This document shows, piece by piece, positions 16,902-26,256 of a DNA stretch of 64,000 nucleotides. Origin of the DNA: Lysobacter sp. BMK333-48F3 (GTDB lineage: Bacteria > Pseudomonadota > Gammaproteobacteria > Xanthomonadales > Xanthomonadaceae); assembly GCF_019733395.1 (NCBI RefSeq), contig NZ_JAIHOO010000001.1:310001-374000 (forward strand). Direction: 5' to 3'. The first letter of the stretch is position 1, and each line of letters starts with the position of its first letter. The translations under genes were made by a program, and so were the position numbers. A model generated the notes under the pieces. It was not told where the DNA came from. It did not search any database and saw only the letters and a list, made by a program, of their open reading frames with translations.

Positions 16902-18548
16902 CTACCCCACGTCCATGTCGAGGCGGACGAAGCCGCGCCCCGCATGGCCGTCGGCCGCATCGGAAATGTCCAGCAGGGTCCCGGCGAAGCCGTACTTGTT
17001 CTGGTTCATGTTGCGCGCCATGCCGATCGCGAACTGCAGGGTGCTGGCCGAGCGGCCGTCGCCGTCGTCGGTGAAGTGGGCGATCTGCGGCATGGTGTCG
17101 CCGGCCTTCTCGGCCTTGGCGTTCAGGGCGCCCATTTCCGCCTCGGTGAAGGTCAGCTTGAGTTTCTGTCCCGGCTGCGCCGGGCCGCTTTCGGTGACCC
17201 CGCCGCTGAGCACCCAGTTGATCTGCTGCGCGGAATGATTGCCCTGCCCGCCGGTGTCGACGGTGTATTCGTAGGTCCGCTCCGACCGCACCTCGTTGCC
17301 CTGGGCGTCGAAACGCTGGGTGATAGTCAAGGGCACGTTGTCGCCATAGCTGAATTCGCGGGTCAAGGCGATCGAACCGTCGGGATAGGTGGTCTGGACG
17401 ACGCTGCCGGCGTTGGCGCCGCCCATGGCGATATCGCCTTCGAGTTCGGCCGCGCCGGTGGCCAGGTGGAGCTTGACCCGGCCCTGCGAAGACACGTCCA
17501 GGCGCTGCACCGTCGCCACGCCCTCCACGCCCGGGTCTCCCTGCTCGGCGCGGCCGGTGACGACGAAGCGCTCGTAGGCGGCGCGGCCTTCGGAGCTGTC
17601 GAGGTCGAAACGCGCCGTACGCAGGGTCGAATCGCTGACGTTGGTCTGCCCGCCGACGCTGATCGAAGCCTCCACGCCATGCTGATTGAAGCGCAGGCCG
17701 CCGCCGCTGAACGACTCCAGCGCCGAGCACGGCCCCTTCATCACCGTGACTTGGTTGCTGTGCGGGTCGCGGGTGATCACATAGGCGGAGCCGCGCGCAT
17801 CCTTGACCTGGCTCTCGCCGCCGATGTGCTTGAACGAGCCGGCCAGATCGGTCTGCTCGTACTGCTGTCCGTCCATGATCACCGAAGCGCCGGGCGGAAT
17901 CGTGCTGGGGTCGAAGGGATTGATCTGCGCGACCTTGGCCGGATCGTGGTTCTCTCCGGGCAGGATCACCTTGTAGCGGGCGCGGAAGCCGATGCCGGTG
18001 GCGCCCTCCGCCTCGAACTGTCCCGCCCGCCCCTCTGCGCGTACCAAGGTGACGTTGGCGCCGACCACGCTGAACTCGGTGCTCCCGTCCTTCTTGGTCC
18101 AACCCACTTCCACCGATACTTCGTTGCTGATCTTGAAGATCGAGTAGTTGCCGGTCTCGTTGGTCTGGGTCGTCCGGGTGACGTTGTCGCCCGGGTTGTG
18201 CATGACCTTCACCGAACCGACGGCGCCGGCGTACTCGCTCTTGCTGGTGCCGTGGCCGGCGTCGTAAGGGCTGTCGATCGGCCCCTCGGTCACGCTCATC
18301 GCCGCCGCCGGGATCTTCAGCGTGTCGCCGTAGAAGATCGGGTCGGCGCGGCCGGCCTGCTGGGCCTCGTCCTGGCGCCATTTGTCCTGGAACAGTTCCG
18401 GATTGGCTTCGCGTAGGGCCTGCGGGGTGACGCCATAGGTGTCGGCGATCTGCAGCAGGGTTTCGCCGGGACCGACCGTGTGCGTGGTCGGGGTCGATTG
18501 CGGGGTGAACACCGGCGCGCCGCCGATGCTGTCTGGAGCAAGGTACAT
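16902..18548 (-). CDS. LysM domain protein without signal peptide
   Basis: A 548-residue protein starting at the ATG at 18548 behind GGAGGT. A LysM module spans about residues 20-78 (HTVGPGETLLQIADTYGVTP, then YGDTLKIPAA), a fold that binds N-acetylglucosamine polymers such as peptidoglycan or chitin. The rest is beta-rich and Gly/Thr/Asn-rich with many short strands, and shows no catalytic motif I recognise. There is no signal peptide or XVIPCD-like end, so if exported it must use a non-Sec route. It converges on the radical SAM gene and has no same-strand partner within 400 bases. Whether it belongs with the effector genes nearby is open. Confidence 0.72.
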   Translation of the reverse strand: MYLAPDSIGGAPVFTPQSTPTTHTVGPGETLLQIADTYGVTPQALREANPELFQDKWRQDEAQQAGRADPIFYGDTLKIPAAAMSVTEGPIDSPYDAGHGTSKSEYAGAVGSVKVMHNPGDNVTRTTQTNETGNYSIFKISNEVSVEVGWTKKDGSTEFSVVGANVTLVRAEGRAGQFEAEGATGIGFRARYKVILPGENHDPAKVAQINPFDPSTIPPGASVIMDGQQYEQTDLAGSFKHIGGESQVKDARGSAYVITRDPHSNQVTVMKGPCSALESFSGGGLRFNQHGVEASISVGGQTNVSDSTLRTARFDLDSSEGRAAYERFVVTGRAEQGDPGVEGVATVQRLDVSSQGRVKLHLATGAAELEGDIAMGGANAGSVVQTTYPDGSIALTREFSYGDNVPLTITQRFDAQGNEVRSERTYEYTVDTGGQGNHSAQQINWVLSGGVTESGPAQPGQKLKLTFTEAEMGALNAKAEKAGDTMPQIAHFTDDGDGRSASTLQFAIGMARNMNQNKYGFAGTLLDISDAADGHAGRGFVRLDMDVG

Positions 18549-18851
18549 GGAGGACCTCCGGTGCGAGTGGGGGATCGCGCCGCAGCGCATGCCCAGGCAT
18601 GCGGGGTGCGGTACGCGATCAGCCTGCGCTCCTGCCTCCGCCGCGCGCTGTGCGCGGATCGCGCTTCGGCGCCGATCTCGCGATGAGGACAAAATCGCGC
18701 GCATCCGCGGCAAACGCGGATCCCGCCAGGCCCGAGCGGCGCGATTGGCCCGTGCGACGCCCCGCGGATTGGCGCTTGCCTCGCGGCTCGCACGACGCTG
18801 TCGTGGGCGGATCCGCCGCCCGTCGCCGCATCGCGGCCGATCCGGCGGCGC

Positions 18852-18880
18852 AAACAGAAACGGAGCGCCAGGCGCTCCGT
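18852..18880 (-). terminator. Terminator of the S9 peptidase gene
   Basis: Read on the minus strand, ACGGAGCGCCTGGCGCTCCG is followed by TTTCTGTTT. It lies about 80 bases past the peptidase stop. The rest of the 18549-18955 gap is G+C-rich, holds the LysM gene promoter region and shows nothing else clear. Confidence 0.8.
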
Positions 18881-18955
18881 CTCCACTGCCTCGTCGGCGC
18901 CGCGGCGATCGCGCGGTGCCGCTGCGCGATCGCCGTCGCGATGTCTACGGCGCGC

Positions 18956-21511
18956 TTATTTCGATGCCGCCGCCTTGCCCGTCGCGGCCTTGCCGGCCGC
19001 AGCGGGCTTGCCCGCCTGCGGCTTGGCGGTCTTGACGTACAGCTCGAGCCAGCGGTTGGTCTCGGCCAGCATGTGCAGGATCGACTCGCGGGCGCGGTAG
19101 CCGTGGCTTTCGTTGGGCAGCATCACCAGTCGCGCCTTGCCGCCCAGGCCCTTCATCGCCGCGAACAGGCGTTCGCTCTGGACCGGGAAGGTGCCGGAGT
19201 TGTTGTCCTGTTCGCCATGGATCAGCAGCAACGGGTCCTTGATCTTGTCGGCGTAGTTGAACGGCGACATCGCCTGGTAGGTCGACTGCGCCTGCCAGTA
19301 ATTGCGCTCTTCGGCCTGGAAGCCGAACGGGGTCAGGGTGCGGTTGTAGGCGCCGCTGCGGGCGATGCCGGCCTTGAACAGGCGGGTGTGGGCGAGCAGG
19401 TTGGCGGTCATGAACGCGCCGTAGGAGTGGCCGCTGACCGCGATCCGCTCGCGGTCGGCGACGCCGCGCCGTACCACTTCCTCGACCGCCGCCTCGGCGC
19501 TGGCGGTGAGCTGCTCGATGTAGCTGTCGTTGGGTTCGCGCTCGCCTTCGCCGACGATCGGCATCGAGGGGTCGTCGAGCACCGCATAGCCCATCGCCAG
19601 GTACGGCAGCGGCCCCCAGAAGCTGACCAGATTGAAGCGGTACGGCGAACCGGTGACCTGGCTGGCCGCGGCGGCCGACTTGAACTCGCCCGGGTAGGCG
19701 TACATCAGCATCGGCAGCGGGCCGTCGCGCTTGGGGTCGTAGCCCGGCGGCAGGTACAGGTTGGCGGTCAGCTCGACCCCGTCCTTGCGCTTGTAGCGGA
19801 TCTGCTCCTTCTTGATCTGCTTCAACTGCGGAGTCGGATGGGCGAAGCGGGTCAGCGGCGCGGGCGCGGCCTCGGCGCGCGCCAGCTCGCGCAGGAACAG
19901 ATTGGCCGGCTCGGTCGGCGATTCGCGCAGGGTCAGCAGGCGCTGGCCGGCATCGTCGAGCAGCGCGTACGGCGCTTCGTAATGCGGCGCCTGCGAATGG
20001 AATAGCCGGGTCTTGGCCTTGCTGGCCAGATCGTAGCGGTCGAGGAAGGGACGGTCGCCTTCCGGCGAAGCGCCCTCGCCGGCCAGGAACAGGCTGGCGC
20101 CGTCGGCCGACAACTGCAGCCGCTCGCGGCCGGCCGCGTCGCGCTGCAGCAGCGGGTCGCCCGGATCGTTGTAGCGGTCTTCGCTCAGGCCGCTGTGCAG
20201 CAGCTCCGGCTCGCGTCCGCCCTCGTCGGGAGCCACGCGCCAGCGCTTGGCCTGGCGGGTCTTCCACCAGAATTCGTCGATCAGCGCCAGGTCGCCGCGG
20301 CCCCAGCGCGCGCGGGCGAAGCGCGACTGCAGCCGCATCAGGGTCTGCGGCGGCTTGTCGAACGGCGCGGCCTGGATCATCACCGCATCGCGGATCTCGG
20401 CCGCGCGGCCCGGGTCGCCGCCATCCTGCGCTTCGGCCCAGACCAGGCTCGCCGGCGCGTCGCTGCGCCAGTCGATGTTGCGCACCCCGGTAGGCACGGC
20501 GTCGTTGCCGCTCGGCAGGCCGTCGATCAGCGGCAGGCGCGCGACTTCGTGCTCGAACTTGCCGTCGGCGTCCAGCACCTCGATGCGTTGCGGGAACATG
20601 CTCGCCGGCACCTGGTAGGAGAACGGCCGCTCGATCTTGGTGGTCAGCAGATGGCGGCCGTCCGGCGAAGGCTTGGCGCCGGTGTACAGCGCCGGCGCGC
20701 CGAGCCGGGCGACCGCGCCGGTCAGGTCGACCACGGCCAGCTGCGAACGCAGGTAGTACTCGAACTGGCGCGCATCGCTTTCGTTGCGCAGCAGGTCCTG
20801 GAAGGTGCGGATCTGGCGCACGGTCGCGCTGGCTTCGGTCTCCTGCACCGCCGGGCCGGTCGGCACGGTAGCGCTGGCCGGCGCCTCGCCCTCGCCTTCC
20901 GGCCGCAGTTGCACCAGCAGGCGGCGGCTGTCGGGCATCCAGGCATAGCCGCGGCCGGCGACGGTGTTGAGCCCGGACGCCACCCGGTGCGCGCGGCGCG
21001 AAGCGAGCTCGACCAGCCACAACTCGTTGGCACCGCTGCCGGCGTCGACGCGGTTGAACGCCAGCCAGCGCTGGTCCGGCGACCACTCCAGCGTCGCCAG
21101 CGACAGCGGCGACGGCAGGCCTTCGATCTTGTGGGTCTTGGCGCCGTCGATCTGCAGCAGGCTCAGATCGCTGCCGAAGCTGAAGCGGCTCTGCGCGCGC
21201 ATGCGCGGATGCAGGCGCATGCCGGCGAGCTTGAGTTCGGGCTGGGCGACCACGTCGATGCCCGGCAAAGACGGCGTCTGCACCAGCGCCATCCAGTCGC
21301 GGCGCGGGCTCAGCGCCAGCTGCGGCGGACGCGGCGCATCGACGATCGCCTGCAGGGGCTTGGGCGGCAATTGGTAGCCCGCGGCGGCGGCGGTCTGCGC
21401 GGTGGCACCCAGCGGCAGCACCAGCAGCAGGGCCGACAGCAGCAAGGCCTGCGGCAGGCGGATCGAAGCAGGCCGGCGGTCGCAGCCGCGGCGTCGCGCA
21501 AGAGGTCTCAT
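18956..21511 (-). CDS. Exported S9 family prolyl-oligopeptidase-like peptidase
   Basis: An 851-residue protein with an N-terminal signal peptide (RLPQALLLSALLLVLPLGAT, cleavage near residue 39). The middle carries beta-propeller-like repeats, and the C-terminal ~270 residues form an alpha/beta hydrolase with catalytic Ser in VSGHSYGAFMTANLL, Asp in IHGEQDNNSGTFP and His in NESHGYRARE. This is the S9C/acylaminoacyl-peptidase-like arrangement. It probably degrades peptides in the periplasm or outside the cell, in keeping with a predatory, protein-eating lifestyle. The C-terminal tail is Lys/Ala-rich (GKPAAAGKAATGKAAASK). Single gene with its own terminator. Confidence 0.9.
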   Translation of the reverse strand: MRPLARRRGCDRRPASIRLPQALLLSALLLVLPLGATAQTAAAAGYQLPPKPLQAIVDAPRPPQLALSPRRDWMALVQTPSLPGIDVVAQPELKLAGMRLHPRMRAQSRFSFGSDLSLLQIDGAKTHKIEGLPSPLSLATLEWSPDQRWLAFNRVDAGSGANELWLVELASRRAHRVASGLNTVAGRGYAWMPDSRRLLVQLRPEGEGEAPASATVPTGPAVQETEASATVRQIRTFQDLLRNESDARQFEYYLRSQLAVVDLTGAVARLGAPALYTGAKPSPDGRHLLTTKIERPFSYQVPASMFPQRIEVLDADGKFEHEVARLPLIDGLPSGNDAVPTGVRNIDWRSDAPASLVWAEAQDGGDPGRAAEIRDAVMIQAAPFDKPPQTLMRLQSRFARARWGRGDLALIDEFWWKTRQAKRWRVAPDEGGREPELLHSGLSEDRYNDPGDPLLQRDAAGRERLQLSADGASLFLAGEGASPEGDRPFLDRYDLASKAKTRLFHSQAPHYEAPYALLDDAGQRLLTLRESPTEPANLFLRELARAEAAPAPLTRFAHPTPQLKQIKKEQIRYKRKDGVELTANLYLPPGYDPKRDGPLPMLMYAYPGEFKSAAAASQVTGSPYRFNLVSFWGPLPYLAMGYAVLDDPSMPIVGEGEREPNDSYIEQLTASAEAAVEEVVRRGVADRERIAVSGHSYGAFMTANLLAHTRLFKAGIARSGAYNRTLTPFGFQAEERNYWQAQSTYQAMSPFNYADKIKDPLLLIHGEQDNNSGTFPVQSERLFAAMKGLGGKARLVMLPNESHGYRARESILHMLAETNRWLELYVKTAKPQAGKPAAAGKAATGKAAASK

Positions 21512-21745
21512 CGGCGATGGGTTCCTGAGTGAATGAGCGTAGGAGCCGCGGCCGCCGACGCGGACGGCCGCCGCATGGCGCGGGCGCGCTCCCCGCCCCG
21601 AGCTTAGCCGGCGTCGACGGCCGCCGGCCTATGCCATTCGGGCTGGTTCGCAGGCGACGGCGCGACGACCGCTGCGGCCGCCTGCGTTCAGGCTCGGCCT
21701 GGCCGTCGTGCGGCACTCGGGGAGGCCGCGATATACTGGTCGCTC

Positions 21746-21820
21746 AGCCCGCCGAGGGGCGCTGCGACCGTGCGATCCACGGCCAGGCTCGGCGAGGCCT
21801 AGTCCCAACGGCGCCCGGTT
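21746..21820 (+). promoter_or_regulatory. S-adenosylhomocysteine (SAH) riboswitch
   Basis: CCGAGGGGCGCTGCGAC (from 21752), GGCCAGGCTCGG (21781-21792) and AACGGCGC (21807-21814) match the conserved core of the SAH riboswitch in order: the CCGAG/CTCGG stem P1, the GCGCTGC internal segment and the AACGGCGC pseudoknot strand that pairs with GCGCTG. It lies 80 bases before ahcY and about 10 bases after a TATACT -10 element (21732-21737). SAH binding is known to raise ahcY expression in this element class. Confidence 0.92.
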
Positions 21821-21895
21821 TGAGCTCCACCGCAGACCGCGGTGGCTCGCCGGACCCGGCATCCGCCGGCTCCCCAAAGAACTGGAGCACCCTCG

Positions 21896-23341
21896 ATGAA
21901 CGCAGTACCCAAGACCTTCTCGACCGAAGGCGACTACAAGGTCGCCGACATCTCCCTGGCCGACTGGGGCCGCAAGGAGCTGGACATCGCCGAGCACGAA
22001 ATGCCGGGCCTGATGTCGATCCGCAAGAAGTACGCCGCCGCGCAGTCGCTCAAGGGCGTGCGCGTGACCGGCTCGCTGCACATGACCATCCAGACCGCAG
22101 TGCTGATCGAGACCCTGCGCGACCTCGGCGCCGACGTGCGCTGGGCCTCGTGCAACATCTTCTCGACCCAGGACCACGCCGCCGCGGCGATCGCCGCCAG
22201 CGGCACCCCGGTGTTCGCCTGGAAGGGCGAGACCCTGGAAGAGTACTGGGACTGCACCCTGGCCGCGCTGACCTTCCCGGGCAACGGCACCGACAAGTAC
22301 CTCGGCCCGGAGCTGGTGGTCGACGACGGCGGCGACGTGACCCTGCTGATCCACAAGGGCTATGAGCTCGAGAAGGGCGACACCTGGGTCGACACCGCCT
22401 CGGGCAACCACGAAGAACAGGTGATCAAGAACCTGCTCAAGCGCGTCCACGCCGAGCGCCCGGGCTTCTGGCACACCGTCGTGCGCGACTGGAAGGGCGT
22501 CTCGGAAGAGACCACCACCGGCGTGCACCGCCTGTACCAGCTGGCCGAAGCCGGCACCCTGCTGGTCCCGGCGATCAACGTCAACGACTCGGTCACCAAG
22601 TCCAAGTTCGACAACCTGTACGGCTGCCGCGAGTCGCTGGCCGACGGCCTCAAGCGCGCGATGGACGTGATGCTGGCCGGCAAGGTCGCGGTGGTGTGTG
22701 GCTACGGCGACGTCGGCAAGGGCTCGGCCCACTCGCTGCGCGCCTACGGCGCCCGCGTCGTGGTCACCGAGATCGACCCGATCAACGCCCTGCAGGCGGC
22801 GATGGAAGGCTTCGAGGTCAACACCGTCGAGAGCACCCTCGGCCGCGGCGACATCTACGTCACCACCACCGGCAACAAGGACGTGCTGACCCTGGCCCAC
22901 ATGCAGGGCATGAAGGACCAGGCCATCGTCTGCAACATCGGCCACTTCGACAACGAGATCCAGGTCGACGCGCTCAACGCCTCCGGCGCCAAGCGCCTGA
23001 ACATCAAGCCGCAGGTCGACAAGTACACCTTCGCCAACGGCAATTCGATCTTCCTGCTGGCCGAAGGCCGCCTGGTCAACCTCGGCTGCGCCACCGGCCA
23101 CCCGAGCTTCGTGATGTCGAACTCGTTCTCCAACCAGACCCTGGCCCAGATCGACCTGTGGGCGAACAAGGACAGCTACGAGGCCAAGGTCTACATCCTG
23201 CCGAAGAAGCTCGACGAAGAAGTCGCGCGCCTGCACCTGGAGAAGATCGGCGTCAAGCTGACCACCCTGACCGACGACCAGGCCAAGTACCTGGGCGTCT
23301 CGGTCGACGGTCCGTACAAGCCGGATCACTACCGCTACTGA
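21896..23341 (+). CDS. ahcY: Adenosylhomocysteinase
   Basis: A 481-residue NAD-dependent enzyme that splits S-adenosylhomocysteine into adenosine and homocysteine, relieving product inhibition of methyltransferases. Recognisable blocks are [34 protein letters not shown], the NAD-binding [29 protein letters not shown] and the C-terminal KPDHYRY that reaches the neighbouring subunit's cofactor site. Length is that of the long (bacterial/plant) type. The ATG at 21896 follows a CTGGAGCA ribosome site and the SAH riboswitch, so expression should rise with SAH. A strong terminator ends the unit. Confidence 0.98.
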   Translation: MNAVPKTFSTEGDYKVADISLADWGRKELDIAEHEMPGLMSIRKKYAAAQSLKGVRVTGSLHMTIQTAVLIETLRDLGADVRWASCNIFSTQDHAAAAIAASGTPVFAWKGETLEEYWDCTLAALTFPGNGTDKYLGPELVVDDGGDVTLLIHKGYELEKGDTWVDTASGNHEEQVIKNLLKRVHAERPGFWHTVVRDWKGVSEETTTGVHRLYQLAEAGTLLVPAINVNDSVTKSKFDNLYGCRESLADGLKRAMDVMLAGKVAVVCGYGDVGKGSAHSLRAYGARVVVTEIDPINALQAAMEGFEVNTVESTLGRGDIYVTTTGNKDVLTLAHMQGMKDQAIVCNIGHFDNEIQVDALNASGAKRLNIKPQVDKYTFANGNSIFLLAEGRLVNLGCATGHPSFVMSNSFSNQTLAQIDLWANKDSYEAKVYILPKKLDEEVARLHLEKIGVKLTTLTDDQAKYLGVSVDGPYKPDHYRY

Positions 23342-23374
23342 TCGGCTTCGCCGCAAGGCGAAACGATGCGACGC

Positions 23375-23407
23375 AGAAACGGGCGCCCAGGCGCCCGTTT
23401 CTGTTTG
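23375..23407 (+). terminator. Rho-independent terminator after ahcY
   Basis: AGAAACGGGCGCC-CA-GGCGCCCGTTTCTGTTT: a 12 bp stem starting 34 bases after the ahcY stop with a T-rich tail. It closely resembles the S9 peptidase terminator. Confidence 0.9.
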
Positions 23408-23503
23408 CGCCTGCGCGGCGCCGGAATCGGATATCGTCGTCGAACCGCGGCTTTCGGGGCGACACGCTCGCCCCCGGGGCCGCCGCCGACGCCGGATGCG
23501 CCC

Positions 23504-23950
23504 ATGACGCCCTTGCTCGTTCGTTTGCAGACCTACGCCCACGACCGCGACTACCTGCCGCATGCCGACCCGGCCGATGCCGACTCCGAGCGCATGCTCG
23601 ACGGCTTCGAGCGCCACTACCCGCAACTGCGCGCGCATCGGCCGGGCAACGACGCCTACAGCCATCGGCTCGATATCCGCTTCGGCCCCGAAGCCCGCGC
23701 CGACATTCTGTTGCGCTTCGATCTGCGCGTGTTCGTCGTGCTCGCCTACCGGGTCGAAGGCGCGCTGCGCCACCTGGCGATCGACGACGACGAGCTGGAA
23801 CTGCGCTGCGCGCCGTTGCTGGACGAGTTGCGCCGCCACGGTTTCAAACGGCTCGCCTTCGCCGATGCCTGCACCAGCCTGTCGCGGCGCATGCTGGCCC
23901 ACGGCTTCATCGACGACACGGTGCTGGCTTACTTCTTCGAGAGTCTGTAG
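23504..23950 (+). CDS. Hypothetical protein (148 aa)
   Basis: I do not recognise this family. The 148-residue product is soluble, rich in Arg, Asp and Leu, and has no signal peptide or membrane segment. It looks like a compact alpha/beta fold: central beta-like stretches (ADILLRFDLRVFVVLAYRVE, LRHLAIDDDELELRC) are followed by a C-terminal helix ending VLAYFFESL. Three-position base composition is strongly coding-like. It stands alone between the ahcY terminator and a repeat-containing gap. The ATG at 23504 is the first one giving a compact N terminus; no strong ribosome site is seen. Confidence 0.6.
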   Translation: MTPLLVRLQTYAHDRDYLPHADPADADSERMLDGFERHYPQLRAHRPGNDAYSHRLDIRFGPEARADILLRFDLRVFVVLAYRVEGALRHLAIDDDELELRCAPLLDELRRHGFKRLAFADACTSLSRRMLAHGFIDDTVLAYFFESL

Positions 23951-24044
23951 GCGGCGCGGCACCCCGGGGCCGCGAGGCGGTGTCCCGCCTGCTGCGCCTG
24001 GGCCCGGGCTTGCCCTGGCCTTGGCGTTTCAAGACAGCAACGGC

Positions 24045-24079
24045 AAATCCCCCCTGCCCCCCTTTTTCAAAGGGGGGAA
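24045..24079. repeat. C-run/G-run palindromic repeat, family B copy 1
   Basis: CAAATCCCCCCTGCCCCCC followed by TTTTTCAAAGGGGGGAA. Two further copies, in opposite orientation to each other, bound a tandem repeat at 56.4-56.7 kb. It lies in the 331-base gap 23951-24281, which otherwise holds a degenerate family A copy. Confidence 0.8.
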
Positions 24080-24110
24080 CGGCAAGAGCACGGCGCGCGT
24101 GGAGACCGAG

Positions 24111-24214
24111 GTAGGAGCGGCGCGAGCCGCGACCGCGAACCCGCAGGCGTACCGCAAGCCGCGTACCCGCGGACGTGCCGCAGGCCGCGGAAAGGTAGAG
24201 GCGCTCGTCCTACC
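24111..24214. repeat. REP-like inverted pair, family A, degenerate copy
   Basis: The left arm GTAGGAGCGGCGCGAGCCGC and the short right arm GCTCGTCCTACC are diverged versions of the family A ends. It ends about 70 bases before the DUF1801 gene. Confidence 0.65.
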
Positions 24215-24281
24215 TTGATCGACCCAGTCTGCGCGCCCAGAATCGCCTTGCCCCGCTCCGGGCGCGCCGACGAGACTGCCG

Positions 24282-24674
24282 ATGAAGAAGTCCGTTCCTG
24301 CCGCCTCCCCCGACGCCTACGTCGCCGCGCTCGACGGTTGGCACCGGCCCCTGGTCGAAAGCCTGCGCCGCGCCACGTTGGGCGCCGGCACGCTCGACGA
24401 ACGGATCAAATGGGGCCATCTGGTCTACTTCAGCAACGGCCCGGTGCTGCTGATCCGGGCCGAGGAAAAGCGCGTGCTGTTCGGCTTCTGGCGCGGCAAG
24501 CGCCTGGTCGGACTGGAACCGCGGCTCAAGCCCGGCGGCAAGTACGAACTGGCCACGATGGAGCTGCGGGAGGGCGACAAGATCGCACCTGCGCAGGCCA
24601 AGAAGTTGGTCAAGGCGGCGATCGAACTCAATCGCAGCGTCGGCGACCCGACTGCTATTTCAGGCGACGGCTGA
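24282..24674 (+). CDS. DUF1801 (YdhG-like) protein
   Basis: A 130-residue soluble protein matching DUF1801, a frataxin-like fold. Typical features are the early helix AALDGWHRPLVESLRRATLG, the EXIKWG block (DERIKWGHLVYFSNG), the strand-turn LIRAEEKRVLFGFWRG and the late LREGDKIAPAQAKKLVKAAI. Members are small, often single genes of unknown function; iron-related or stress roles have been suggested for some. It is convergent with the lipase effector gene downstream and has no partner. Confidence 0.82.
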   Translation: MKKSVPAASPDAYVAALDGWHRPLVESLRRATLGAGTLDERIKWGHLVYFSNGPVLLIRAEEKRVLFGFWRGKRLVGLEPRLKPGGKYELATMELREGDKIAPAQAKKLVKAAIELNRSVGDPTAISGDG

Positions 24675-24701
24675 CGCAGCGACGCTCGCGGATCCGCCCG
24701 C

Positions 24702-26228
24702 TCAACCCAGGCTCGGCCCGCTGCGCTGCTGGCTCTGCGCGAGCGCGCGTTCGCGCTCCTGTTCCTGCGCGATGGCCTGGTTGGCAGCGGCGAGCTTCTG
24801 GTCGGATTGCTCGACCGGGGTGTTCAACGCTTGCTCAGCGGACACGCAGACGCGCTTGCTGGCCGGGTCGTCCAGCCGACCCTCGACCGCGAAGACATGG
24901 CCGTTGTGGCCCATCGCCACATGGTCCACCCGGGTCAGGGCATTGGCCGACAGCGACACCTCTCGGCCCGGATACATCTCGCGGTTGTCCTTGCATGCCG
25001 CCAGCAGGCAGCGGCTGATCCGCTCGCTGGCCTCGTCGTAGGGCTTGCCGATGCCGGCGTCGATCGTCCGCATGCCGCGGCGGATCTGCTCCAGCATCTC
25101 GTGGTCCGGATGCGCGGGCTGGCTCGGGTCGCGCGCCAACCGCCGGTCGTCGCCCCGCGCCGGCTCGGCGTCGCCGTATTGGCGAGGCAGCGTCCTGCCG
25201 TTGGCGACGTCCTCCTGGAACGCACGCGAGATCCGGCTCATGTCGTGGCGCTCGTTGGCGTCGGCGCCGATCGCCGCGCCCTTGGACAGATACTCCACCC
25301 ACTTAGCGCCCGTCCCCAGCGTCCGGCCGAGCGTCTGATCGAACAGCGGCGTTTCGGCGATCGCGCCGCCGACCAGGCCCAACGCCCATTGCCCGTGCTC
25401 GAGCACGCCCTGGCGGCCGGCCAGGCTGGAGATGGACAGCTTGGGGCCGATATGGTCGCCGGTGCGGGCGGAGACGGCGCTGTTGTTGACGGTGTAGTTG
25501 AGCAGGCTGGCCTGCTGGACGGTGCCGTGTTCGTAGGCGGGGGCGCCGGGGGGAACGATGCCGTTTTTGTTGCACCAGTTTCTATAACCTTCCGATTCAA
25601 GGATGTTCTTCGCGCCTGGCGCATCGAAAGTGCGCCCGCCCCAGCCGAAGGTATGCGCGACGATCTGGGCGTGCGCGCCGCCGAGCGAATGGCCGGTTAC
25701 TTCGATCTTATGATCGGCGCCGTACTTCCTGTGCATGGCCAAGGCATAGTTCAGTGCCGCTTCTATTTGTGTGTCCCAGTCCTTGCCGCCGCGGGACGAG
25801 TACCCTGCGACGGAGCGTTGCACATCGCCTAGTTGCTGCTCGGTGTGCTTGTTTTTGGGTCCGGGCAGCCCCACCGCACCCAGTAAATCGCCATCCGCCG
25901 CCAGTTGGATGTTGGGACCGGTCCAGTCCTGCCTTTCGTCGCTACCGCGAAACGCCAGCACGATGCGCCGCTCCGGATCGTTTTGTTTTTCGAAGGCGGC
26001 AACCGTTAATCCGTTTCCGCGGTCGTCCTCAAAGTTGTCTCGCTGGAGAGACTCCATCGCACCCAGCAGGGACCACCTTTCGGGAAGCTGATACTCGGCG
26101 CTTTTGCCGTCGCGCGCGGCCACCAAGTCGGCATGCTCGCCATAAACGGCGTCGGACAGCATCGCATACGCAGCATCTTCCTTGAGATCCAGCATTGCTC
26201 CTGGAAAAGTAGGAACCTTTGCATTCAT
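24702..26228 (-). CDS. X-T4SS lipase effector (class 3-like lipase + XVIPCD)
   Basis: A 508-residue protein without signal peptide. Residues 85-330 form an alpha/beta-hydrolase lipase with the oxyanion region LAFRGSDERQDW, nucleophile elbow GHSLGGAHAQ (Ser181), probable Asp202 (FDAPG) and His328 (NERHDM). From about residue 373 it is a textbook XVIPCD: HPDHEMLEQIRRGM, then LTRVDHVAMGHNGHVFAVEG, NTPVEQSDQKL and a Gln/Glu-rich tail. Related Xanthomonas effectors attack phospholipids of rival bacteria after delivery into the periplasm. Two exported proteins are encoded just upstream on the same strand and are the expected immunity partners. Confidence 0.9.
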   Translation of the reverse strand: MNAKVPTFPGAMLDLKEDAAYAMLSDAVYGEHADLVAARDGKSAEYQLPERWSLLGAMESLQRDNFEDDRGNGLTVAAFEKQNDPERRIVLAFRGSDERQDWTGPNIQLAADGDLLGAVGLPGPKNKHTEQQLGDVQRSVAGYSSRGGKDWDTQIEAALNYALAMHRKYGADHKIEVTGHSLGGAHAQIVAHTFGWGGRTFDAPGAKNILESEGYRNWCNKNGIVPPGAPAYEHGTVQQASLLNYTVNNSAVSARTGDHIGPKLSISSLAGRQGVLEHGQWALGLVGGAIAETPLFDQTLGRTLGTGAKWVEYLSKGAAIGADANERHDMSRISRAFQEDVANGRTLPRQYGDAEPARGDDRRLARDPSQPAHPDHEMLEQIRRGMRTIDAGIGKPYDEASERISRCLLAACKDNREMYPGREVSLSANALTRVDHVAMGHNGHVFAVEGRLDDPASKRVCVSAEQALNTPVEQSDQKLAAANQAIAQEQERERALAQSQQRSGPSLG

Positions 26229-26256
26229 ATCACTGCGTCCTTGTTAGCCGATCTAC

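Noticed and set aside
16902..18548. The LysM protein as another XVIPCD effector.
   Set aside because: Its C terminus lacks the HPxxxLY start, the following helix and the Gln-rich tail seen in the other effectors.
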